Shown here in pieces: positions 56,328 through 64,000 of a stretch of 64,000 bases of DNA. The first letter of the stretch is position 1. Every line of letters begins with the position of its first letter. The notes beneath the pieces were generated by a model. It saw only the letters and a program-made list of their open reading frames with translations. It made no database searches and had not been told where the DNA came from. Position numbers and translations under genes: made by a program. This DNA is from Cyanodermella asteris (lineage: Eukaryota > Ascomycota > Lecanoromycetes > Ostropales > Stictidaceae), in contig UYJD01000015.1 in the NCBI GenBank assembly GCA_900618795.1, forward strand, positions 867,125 to 931,124, given 5' to 3'.

Positions 56328-58427
56328 ATGTCTGGCCAGACTTTCGAGTTCCAGGCGGAGATTTCGCAGCTCCTGTCCCTCATCATCAACACTGTCTACT
56401 CCAACAAGGAGATCTTCTTGCGAGAGTTGGTCTCCAACGCTTCAGATGCGCTCGACAAGATTCGCTATGAAGCCCTGTCAGACCCCTCCAAGCTCGACTC
56501 GGGCAAGGACTTGCGCATTGACATTATCCCGGACAAGGAGAACAAGACGTTGACCATCCGCGACACCGGTATTGGCATGACCAAGGCCGACTTGGTCAAC
56601 AACCTTGGTACTATTGCCCGCTCTGGCACCAAGCAGTTCATGGAGGCGCTCACCGCTGGTGCTGACATTTCCATGATCGGCCAGTTCGGTGTTGGTTTCT
56701 ACTCTGCCTACCTCGTTGCCGACAAGGTCACTGTCATCTCGAAACACAACGACGATGAGCAGTACATCTGGGAATCTGCCGCTGGTGGCACTTTCACCAT
56801 CACCCAGGACGAGTCCGGCGAGCCGCTCGGCCGTGGTTCCAAGATGATTCTTCACCTCAAGGACGAGCAGGCTGATTACCTCAACGAGAGCAAGATCAAG
56901 GAGGTCATCAAGAAGCATTCCGAGTTCATCTCATACCCGATCTACCTCCACGTCCTCAAGGAGACCGAGAAGGAGGTCCCCGATGAGGAAGCCGAGGAGT
57001 CCAAAGATGACGATGAGAAGAAGCCCAAGGTTGAGGAAGTTGACGATGATGAGGAAGAGAAGAAGCCCAAGACCAAGAAGGTCAAGGAGAGCAAGATCGA
57101 GGAGGAAGAATTGAACAAGCAGAAGCCGATTTGGACCCGCAACCCCAGCGACATCTCCCAGGAGGAGTACGGTGCGTTCTACAAGTCGCTGTCAAACGAC
57201 TGGGAGGACCACCTTGCGGTCAAGCACTTCTCCGTCGAGGGTTCTTTGGAGTTCCGAGCACTTTTGTTCGTGCCCAAGCGTGCTCCTTTCGACCTCTTTG
57301 AGTCCAAGAAGGCAAAGAGCAACATCAAGCTCTACGTCCGCCGTGTTTTCATCACTGACGATGCCACCGACCTCATTCCCGAGTGGCTCAGCTTCGTCAA
57401 GGGTGTCGTCGACAGTGAAGACTTGCCCCTCAACCTGTCCCGAGAAAGCTTGCAGGCCAACAAGATCTTGAAGGTTATCAAGAAGAACATTGTCAAGAAG
57501 ACCCTGGAGCTGTTCAACGAGATTGCCGAGGACCGTGAGCAGTTCGACAAGTTCTACTCTGCCTTCAGCAAGAACTTGAAGCTTGGTATCCACGAGGACA
57601 GCCAGAACAGAAACGCTCTGGCCAAGCTTCTTCGCTTCAACTCGACCAAGTCTGGCGACGAAACCACCTCCCTCACCGACTACGTCACCCGCATGCCCGA
57701 GCACCAGAAGAACATGTACTACATCACCGGCGAGTCTCTCAAGGCTGTCCAGAAGTCGCCTTTCCTCGATGCTCTCAAGGACAAGGGATTCGAGGTTCTG
57801 TTCCTTGTTGACCCCATTGACGAGTACGCCATGACTCAGCTCAAGGAGTTTGACGGCAAGAAGCTTGTCGACATCACCAAGGACTTTGAGCTTGAGGAGA
57901 CCGAGGACGAGAAGAAGCAGCGAGAGGAAGAGGAGAAGGAGTACGAGTCTCTGGCGAAGGCTCTCAAGAACGTTCTCGGTGACAAGGTCGAGAAAGTTGT
58001 CGTCTCGCACAAGCTGGTTGGTGCTCCTTGCGCCATCCGTACCGGCCAGTTCGGCTGGTCCGCCAACATGGAGCGTATCATGAAGGCCCAGGCCCTGCGT
58101 GACACTTCCATGTCTTCTTACATGTCGTCGAAGAAGACGTTCGAGATCTCGCCCAAGAGCTCCATCATCAAGGAGTTGAAAAAGAAGGTCGAGTCCGATG
58201 GCGAGAACGACCGCACTGTCAAGTCCATTACCCAGCTTTTGTTCGAGACTTCGCTGTTGGTCTCTGGCTTCACCATTGATGAGCCTGCCGGATTCGCCGA
58301 CCGCATCCACAAGCTCGTTTCCCTTGGCTTGAACATTGATGAGGAGGCCGAGACAACCGAGGAGCCTGCTGCCGCTGATGCGACTGCCGCCGCGACTGGT
58401 GACAGCCAGATGGAGGAGGTTGACTAA
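56328..58427 (+). CDS. HSP90: Cytosolic heat-shock protein 90
   Basis: A single exon of 699 residues, typical Hsp82/Hsp90 length. The N-terminal GHKL ATPase starts at [11 protein letters not shown], with the catalytic Glu33 in [11 protein letters not shown], the [13 protein letters not shown] nucleotide-binding region and [14 protein letters not shown] charged Glu/Lys linker follows (about residues 215-265), then the middle domain with [14 protein letters not shown] and the C-terminal dimerisation domain, ending in MEEVD, the TPR-cochaperone docking signal that marks the cytosolic form. It folds kinases, steroid-receptor-like and signalling clients, and feeds back on Hsf1. Codon use is strongly biased, as expected for very high expression. 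Confidence 0.99.
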   Translation: MSGQTFEFQAEISQLLSLIINTVYSNKEIFLRELVSNASDALDKIRYEALSDPSKLDSGKDLRIDIIPDKENKTLTIRDTGIGMTKADLVNNLGTIARSGTKQFMEALTAGADISMIGQFGVGFYSAYLVADKVTVISKHNDDEQYIWESAAGGTFTITQDESGEPLGRGSKMILHLKDEQADYLNESKIKEVIKKHSEFISYPIYLHVLKETEKEVPDEEAEESKDDDEKKPKVEEVDDDEEEKKPKTKKVKESKIEEEELNKQKPIWTRNPSDISQEEYGAFYKSLSNDWEDHLAVKHFSVEGSLEFRALLFVPKRAPFDLFESKKAKSNIKLYVRRVFITDDATDLIPEWLSFVKGVVDSEDLPLNLSRESLQANKILKVIKKNIVKKTLELFNEIAEDREQFDKFYSAFSKNLKLGIHEDSQNRNALAKLLRFNSTKSGDETTSLTDYVTRMPEHQKNMYYITGESLKAVQKSPFLDALKDKGFEVLFLVDPIDEYAMTQLKEFDGKKLVDITKDFELEETEDEKKQREEEEKEYESLAKALKNVLGDKVEKVVVSHKLVGAPCAIRTGQFGWSANMERIMKAQALRDTSMSSYMSSKKTFEISPKSSIIKELKKKVESDGENDRTVKSITQLLFETSLLVSGFTIDEPAGFADRIHKLVSLGLNIDEEAETTEEPAAADATAAATGDSQMEEVD

Positions 58428-59572
58428 GCTACGACTCTGTCTCTGATGCGTTTCACGGCTTAATGTCTGGTTGTACAAAATATGGCGCAAGGTCATGAGC
58501 GGTTTCATTTTTACGGCGCGACGAAGAGCAAGGTATCATGGGTATTAGATTCCAAGTCTCAGTTTGTCTTAGAATTGTCTAGGGGCATTCTATCTTGTGA
58601 TAGTAAACTAAGACTTTAGATGGTGAGTGAAGAAATTCTCAATGACAATGTAACTCCCCTGAGTGCAATTGAGCCATGTCGTGCCTCACCGACGTTAGCT
58701 CCGTTCGAAGTAGATTCGATCGCGCATCAGGTTTGCCAAGACCTCATAGGCCTCACTCTGCTTGGCAATTTATACAGGCGCCACAACCACGACCACTTGT
58801 ATTTGCACTAATAGTTTGATGTCCTGGAGCGGCAGATCATAGGTCGCCGATATCACTTGAGTTTTCGGCATGAGCAACTCCGTTGGCATGTTACTTTGGG
58901 GCTTTGTCAGCCATAGCTTTTTCACGGTCTTCAGCACCTGGGGAGACCAAGCCAGGTTCGAATTTGCACCACGACGCCTTCCACCTCACAGACTCAGCGA
59001 AGGAAGGGTATCTGGAATTCCACTGTCCATGCCTCTACTTTGAGACACTCTCTGCACAAATGGACCATTCAAGTTGGTGTGACAAGCTTGATCTAGGCCT
59101 GAACATTTCTCTTACTGGCCGCTGAGGATTTTCGTGGACCTTCATCGCTACTCGTCTTCCCGGGGGATACGAGACCGCTTCTCTGCAGCCAAAGCCGATC
59201 AAGATCTCAGTCATGAGTTGATCGTTTCTGGGCAGGTGCCCACTGGTGGCAATGCTCGAGTCGCCGCTGCTTTCGTGAGCTCACCGCTGGTCTTGCTTCC
59301 AGCATCGCGCTTTCCTCGATAGCCGTGAATCTTCCAGCTTTGCATCATGCTCACGCCACAGAAACTGCTTCGACGTGTATATCATGACTTGCTCCTGTGC
59401 TTTTATTCCGTGCCGCTCTTTTGTTCTTCTTCTCAAGCGCTCGCCTCGCCTGATCTTGAGCCTCTCCAAGTGTGTGTGCTCCCTCTTTTCTTGCCTTTAG
59501 CCTTTGTCTAATCTGCTTATTGGGGTCTTGACCCGGCCTGATTAGAGGCCTCAAACCCAAGCAACAATCGCC
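58428..59572. other. Intergenic region between HSP90 and the Ser/Thr-rich protein
   Basis: It holds the HSP90 3' UTR and a CT-rich promoter/leader just before 59573. No gene was recognised. Confidence 0.6.
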
Positions 59573-61951
59573 ATGCTTCGTCCGTCTTCTGCAGTTCTGC
59601 TTCTCATTTGCGCTTTGGTCTGCAATGGAGTCTCAGGTCAGTCCAGTCAAGATCCGCCTCCGTACGTGATTCCACTTGCAGCAGTGGCTGGAAACGACAC
59701 AACAATCAGCTTCGAAGGATCAGCATTGTCGACAGAGCCTTCCACTGCTCCGCCCTTCACATCGGCTCCAAGCTTTGGAGAGTTTGGCCCGACGTTCAGT
59801 CAACCTGTGCTGAGCACTCTCAGCTTGCCAGTATCGCCCAGCACGAGCGTATCTTCCACATCCACGGTCTCATCGTCTTCAATCATCACCACCGTGGTCA
59901 GTACGATCAGCATTACTTTGGCCTTCCAACCAGTATCGTCCAGTTCAGCGGACGTCAATGCAAGCACGCCATTGACGAGCGCATCTTCGAGCAGCCCATA
60001 CATCTCTCTGAATCGCACGTCCCTCACATCATCTCTGCTTCTCAACAACACTGCGGCGTCGACATCGTGGAGTACCGTGACTGAAACCATCGTCGAGTCT
60101 GTGCTTGGCATTCCTTCTGCCAGCCCTGTTGGATCAACACAGACAGATGTTCCAGGCACTTCAGTGGCCCCATCGATCGTGTCCCTCACCGTGTTTGTGG
60201 CAACTTCGGGGGCTATCGGGCCGTCATTGCCCATAGCCGAGACCCCATTCTTGGAGCCATCAGTCACCTCGCCAGTAGCACCCAATGGCCCCAGCCAAGT
60301 GTCGGCCGAGACAATTACAGTTCACTCAAGCTCCAGCGAAGTCACAGTCACAGAGTTGGCACCTAACAGTCCACAAGGTGTCTCTATCACGACTATTTCA
60401 GTTCCTGGGGTTGGACCGGTCACAACTTCACCATTTACGTCCCCCGAGGCCGTTCTGCCCTGGACTACGGACGCACCCGGCTCTTGCACAGCGACTGTGT
60501 TCGTGACACAGACCGTCACAGTGTTCGAGACCGTTACGGAAGCATGCCCCGAACCTGCATCCACAGTCCCTGGCACGTCAGTATCGACGAAACCTGCCCA
60601 ACCAACTGAGTCTGGTGAGACATGCATTGCTGATAACTCAACCGACTGCGAGCCGGGTATCTCCAAACTCTTTGGACCCATTGTTGTGGACGTTCTTGTC
60701 GAGGCACCCCCTTCGACATTCTCTACAGTGACTGTCTATACGACTTCGGGCTTTGTGACGCAGGCAGAAGAACCAACAACCAGTGTCAGTAGTTCTCTCA
60801 GCCTCCCGTCGTCATGTAGTCTTTCGGCATCTGGCAGCATCGTATGCAATGGCTGCCCTTCCAGTCTGTTTGGTGTAACTTGCCAGTACATTTGTACGGT
60901 GGAAGGTTCACAAAATCCGGCCGGCTTCTGCGAGCAGACTGATGTCACTGGCACTGTTGCTGCGGACGAGGGAGCCTTGCAATGTCTGCCTTGCACCGGA
61001 GTTTCGTCCACTCTCACCTTTGCGCCCACAGAGCCTGTCGTGAAAGGGGTCACAGGATTTCCAGCAGCTACGATCACTTTCACACAACCTCCCAGCGGAG
61101 GCCTCGCTTCCAGTGGACAGGCCGCAGGGCCGACCCAGCCAGATTTTCTGTCGCCAGCCTCCGGCCCAGCTACCTATGCAGCGCCCGCAACTACTAGCTT
61201 GGCACTTGCTCCAGCCAGCTCTCCATCATCCTTCACCCTGGTGGCTTTGTCAAGCCCGGCGATACCGGTCGTTGAGGTCAGCCCTCCAGCCCCTACCCCA
61301 ATCAGTCCGACCTTGCTGGCTCCGACCAGCATTGTGGTGACAAGCTTGCCACAGCTGAGTCAGGGAATCAATACGGCAACGGTGTTCAGCACATTAGCAG
61401 TGGCTGCTAGCAGCGTTCCGCGCGAGCCACAGGTAAGCCCAACCGGTGCGGCCGCAGGTCTTGGAAGTGGCACATGTACCTCTGTGGCACCGGGCATGAG
61501 GCCCTCGCCAGCATACACAGACAAACAGAATGGCATGTTATACAGAATCCAGTGCGGAACGACACTTGATCTTGTCCTTCAGTGTCCTTACCTTTGCAGT
61601 GAAGGTGGCGGCGGATTATTCAGGCAATGCGAAAACAACGACCAATCTGGACCCGCTCCCACTGCCGGAGGTGTTAGAATCGTCTGTCAAAAGTGCTTAG
61701 TACCTTGCGGCTCCTCAACCAAGCGGGACAGTGAGGACCAACGAGATGAGTCCGGTGAGGACGCACTCGTCACCGAGCTTGAACTTGAGGAAGCCGGACA
61801 GGTGATTCATCAGCCGGCGATGTCCGGTGAGCTTGAGGCAAGCGAATGGTTGGCCGTACCAATTGCAAGCTTCGCAAAAAATCAAGCGTTGAAAAGGCTC
61901 CGGTCAATGGCCAGGATTGGTGGGAAAATTCTCGGTCTGAAAATCGCCTGA
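59573..61951 (+). CDS. Secreted mucin-like Ser/Thr-rich protein with duplicated Cys module
   Basis: A single exon of 792 residues. The signal peptide is MLRPSSAVLLLICALVCNGV.. and the next ~380 residues are Ser/Thr/Val/Pro-rich with TVTVFETVTEAC-like repeats, as in heavily O-glycosylated fungal wall proteins. Two related six-cysteine modules follow: A at about 60854-60994 (residues ~428-474) and B at about 61553-61696 (residues ~661-708), separated by another Ser/Pro/Thr linker. After module B come a Kex2-type KR site (STKR-DSED), an acidic stretch, and a cationic, amphipathic C-terminal tail (NQALKRLRSMARIGGKILGL). There is no hydrophobic GPI-attachment signal, so it should be secreted or wall-associated rather than GPI-anchored. 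I do not recognise a named family. Confidence 0.85.
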   Translation: MLRPSSAVLLLICALVCNGVSGQSSQDPPPYVIPLAAVAGNDTTISFEGSALSTEPSTAPPFTSAPSFGEFGPTFSQPVLSTLSLPVSPSTSVSSTSTVSSSSIITTVVSTISITLAFQPVSSSSADVNASTPLTSASSSSPYISLNRTSLTSSLLLNNTAASTSWSTVTETIVESVLGIPSASPVGSTQTDVPGTSVAPSIVSLTVFVATSGAIGPSLPIAETPFLEPSVTSPVAPNGPSQVSAETITVHSSSSEVTVTELAPNSPQGVSITTISVPGVGPVTTSPFTSPEAVLPWTTDAPGSCTATVFVTQTVTVFETVTEACPEPASTVPGTSVSTKPAQPTESGETCIADNSTDCEPGISKLFGPIVVDVLVEAPPSTFSTVTVYTTSGFVTQAEEPTTSVSSSLSLPSSCSLSASGSIVCNGCPSSLFGVTCQYICTVEGSQNPAGFCEQTDVTGTVAADEGALQCLPCTGVSSTLTFAPTEPVVKGVTGFPAATITFTQPPSGGLASSGQAAGPTQPDFLSPASGPATYAAPATTSLALAPASSPSSFTLVALSSPAIPVVEVSPPAPTPISPTLLAPTSIVVTSLPQLSQGINTATVFSTLAVAASSVPREPQVSPTGAAAGLGSGTCTSVAPGMRPSPAYTDKQNGMLYRIQCGTTLDLVLQCPYLCSEGGGGLFRQCENNDQSGPAPTAGGVRIVCQKCLVPCGSSTKRDSEDQRDESGEDALVTELELEEAGQVIHQPAMSGELEASEWLAVPIASFAKNQALKRLRSMARIGGKILGLKIA

Positions 61952-62840
61952 GTACAAGCTCAAGAGCCGCCGCAAAGGCAAGAAGAGCAACGGCCATGTT
62001 CTCCTGTGATGACGGTCATCATGATATGGCGAACGGCGGCGGCGCTTACAATCAGAGTTGTATCCTTGTAAAGTTGCGCTAAAAGTGGAATGTGCGGTAT
62101 CATAGCAAAGGATCAGACTGGCAAATTTTCGCCATTGGTGGCATGATTGAGGACTAGCTATTGCTTTTAACGGCGAGCAGATTACTGGAATTACAATATG
62201 TATGATGATATGAAGGTCAGTAGTAAAGTGAGTAGCACCTTCAGTTAAGTTTTGAGTCGAGTGCAAATGACGACCAACTTTGTGCCTTTTGACGTATGGG
62301 AAAATAGCAAGTCAGCTTCGATCAGCGCTGTGATGATGCAGCGACCATGTTCTACACACTTGTGCAATACACTGAGCTCTGCGACTTCCTTGATACAGAG
62401 AGTCAGTCATTTGACTACGCCGTCGTCCTTTGGGGTGACTGACGCTATGTTTACTTGGTCAGTCCTCGATCACGAGAAGGTGGGGAGGACCTTCGATCGA
62501 CGCTCGTGTGGATCAGTCATGATGATCAGTAAAGTTGAGGCTGGACTCGAAGATCAAGAAACTACCATTGACTCCGGCCATGGAGAACACCTGCATGAAA
62601 CAGTATTGATTGTCATTTGATTCATGACATAGTAACGCGGGGCCAGATTCGATCAAGATGGCGTTGGTGGTCCACTACATTGGTTTCAGCATGTACATGC
62701 ATAGCTCGGTAGAGTAAGTGTTGATGAAAGGTGTATATATTATTATTCATTTTGAGAGGCCGTAATATTGGCATGCACAGCTGCAGTGACCGTGCCGACT
62801 TTTCACTTCAGCCCATGCATCGAGACAACGGCAGCTGCAT
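61952..62840. other. Convergent intergenic region
   Basis: It contains the 3' ends of the Ser/Thr-rich protein (plus) and GH17 (minus) genes; nothing further was seen. Confidence 0.65.
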
Positions 62841-63731
62841 TTAGCAGTTGAGGTCGTAGATTGGGTTTCCATCGGAGCCAACGACACCGAATGATGGGCT
62901 GGCGTTCCAGTCCTCGAGAGCGTACCAGAAAGTGTGGGCGCTGTTGAAGGCCTCGCAGGCAACGGACTTCCAGTAGCTCTGAGCATTTTCGACGCTGGGA
63001 ACTGCAGATCCAGAGGTAGGGCCGCTGACGGGCCAACCGGACTCCGCAATCCAAATCCAAGCACCCGGGTGGACCTGGTTCACAACGTTCCGAACGTTGT
63101 CAACCGACTGCCAGAAAGTGTCGTGAGCATCGTTGATGTCCGTGTTCTGGAAGTAAGGGTAGCCGTCGGTGCCAATGAAGTCGCAAGCTTGGATGGTCTG
63201 GGTGGCATTGGTGACCCAGGCAGTCCAGGTGTCGACGTGACCGACCTGGGGCATCTTGTCGGAGGGGATGACGGTCGTTAACATACCACGAACATCGTAG
63301 ATCTGGCCGGCGAGGGTTCCGTCGTCGGTGTTAGCGCGGTATAGGTCCTCGCTGCCCACTGAGACTGCTCGGATCCAGTCGTAACCGTATGTGTGGATGG
63401 CGTCCAGAAGCGCCTGCTTCTCCACATTATAGTGGTTTCCGTCCTCCGTCCAGACACCGACGAGCAGCTTGACACCGTGGTTGAGGGCAGCTGGGACGGC
63501 GTTGGCCAGGGTATTGCAGTCGGACGAGGCGTAGACGCGTGCGTCGTAGAAGCCGACCGGCAGTGTGGTCATTCGCTGGAAGTCGTTGTTCCAGTCGTCT
63601 GTGGTCTTGCAGGCTCCGTCGCTGACGCGGTTGGCACCCATGTTGAAGCCTCGGAAGTAATCATTACTGACGGCATTGACAACCGGGAGGGCCATGGCGA
63701 GGCCAGAAACTAGTGCTGTTGTGTACTGCAT
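62841..63731 (-). CDS. Secreted GH17 beta-1,3-glucanase
   Basis: A single exon of 296 residues with a signal peptide (MQYTTALVSGLAMALPVVNA). The GH17 (beta/alpha)8 barrel carries the acid/base in AVSVGSEDLYR (Glu128) and the nucleophile in WIWIAESGWP (Glu230). This is the short fungal type, without a Ser-rich tail or GPI signal. Members cut or transglycosylate beta-1,3-glucan and act on the fungus's own wall during growth and separation; several are known as allergens or culture-filtrate proteins. The ATG at 63731 gives the signal peptide directly. Confidence 0.93.
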   Translation of the reverse strand: MQYTTALVSGLAMALPVVNAVSNDYFRGFNMGANRVSDGACKTTDDWNNDFQRMTTLPVGFYDARVYASSDCNTLANAVPAALNHGVKLLVGVWTEDGNHYNVEKQALLDAIHTYGYDWIRAVSVGSEDLYRANTDDGTLAGQIYDVRGMLTTVIPSDKMPQVGHVDTWTAWVTNATQTIQACDFIGTDGYPYFQNTDINDAHDTFWQSVDNVRNVVNQVHPGAWIWIAESGWPVSGPTSGSAVPSVENAQSYWKSVACEAFNSAHTFWYALEDWNASPSFGVVGSDGNPIYDLNC

Positions 63732-64000
63732 GTTGACGATAATTGTGCTTTTGTGGTAAAAGGAGGCAAAAAGCGTTGGATCGTTCCGAACGAAAGGCGT
63801 GAAGTGTCAATTATAGTTGTACAGAGAATATAGTAAGAGACAAGACGCCGTCGGGCACAGGAATTGGCGAGGTAGCGAGGACCAAAGGTGGGAAAGAGCG
63901 AAAGCGACCGAACGTGCAGGGTGGGCAGAGGTAATAAAAAGAGGTCATCCAAGGGCCAACACGGACGGAAAAGCTGCAGCTCGTCCTCCTCTGCACGGCG
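63732..64000. other. Promoter region of the GH17 gene
   Basis: It is the upstream region of the leftward GH17 gene and runs to the window edge. No other gene was seen. Confidence 0.6.

Noticed and set aside
57192-58508. 438-codon open frame antisense to HSP90
   Set aside because: A known by-product of the extreme codon bias of HSP90 genes: its Leu/Val/Asp/Arg-rich composition mirrors the sense codons, and it has no domain.
58945-58965. tRNA B-box-like ggttcgaat
   Set aside because: No matching A-box or cloverleaf could be drawn around it.
59351-59560. Lys/Arg-rich 69-codon minus-strand frame
   Set aside because: It is the complement of the CT-rich leader of the Ser/Thr-rich protein gene, which automatically reads as basic codons.

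Overview
The window is nuclear DNA of a filamentous ascomycete (Pezizomycotina, most likely a dothideomycete; the class is inferred from protein character, not proven). Support: introns of 46-78 bp with GT..AG ends and CTAAC/CTGAC-like branch sites, about 50% GC, genes on both strands without operons, and fungal markers such as the RAVE subunit Rav1, a Rom2-type Rho1 GEF, a Snt2-like chromatin protein and Hsp90. Splice sites below were placed by hand from reading frame and splice consensus.

Layout. 1-1.1 kb: 3' end of a Snt2-like gene. 1.1-14.8 kb: about 13.7 kb with no convincing gene, ending in a pyrimidine-rich leader of a C2H2 zinc-finger transcription factor (14.85-16.36 kb). 16.4-21.5 kb: again nearly gene-free, but holding the last exon of a small membrane protein (17.07-17.35 kb, minus). 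21.5-26.6 kb: a wrecked cytochrome P450 pseudogene, an assembly gap of 237 N, an MFS transporter and an alpha/beta hydrolase. 27.2-31.2 kb: RAV1.

31.6-43.1 kb is the most interesting block: four predicted secreted glycosidases in a symmetric divergent array, GH35 and GH3 leftward, GH20 and GH29 rightward, with GH3 and GH20 sharing a 296-bp bidirectional promoter. Beta-galactosidase, a GH3 enzyme (beta-glucosidase or beta-xylosidase), beta-N-acetylhexosaminidase and alpha-L-fucosidase together fit a fucosylated, galactosylated, GlcNAc-containing glycan such as a plant complex N-glycan better than they fit cellulose, xylan or xyloglucan alone. This is an inference from families and layout.

43.9-64 kb: a small secreted protein built of two repeats, the second broken by a one-base deletion; ROM2 (minus); a four-exon FAD amine oxidase; a PCI-domain protein of the Thp1/PCID2/Csn12 group; HSP90 with a probable 5' UTR intron; a large secreted Ser/Thr-rich protein with a duplicated six-cysteine module and an acidic-then-cationic C-terminus; and a secreted GH17 beta-1,3-glucanase (minus).

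Housekeeping genes (RAV1, ROM2, PCI protein, HSP90) alternate with accessory material (P450 relic, MFS, glycosidase array, secreted proteins). No tRNA, rRNA, CRISPR or intact transposon was recognised.
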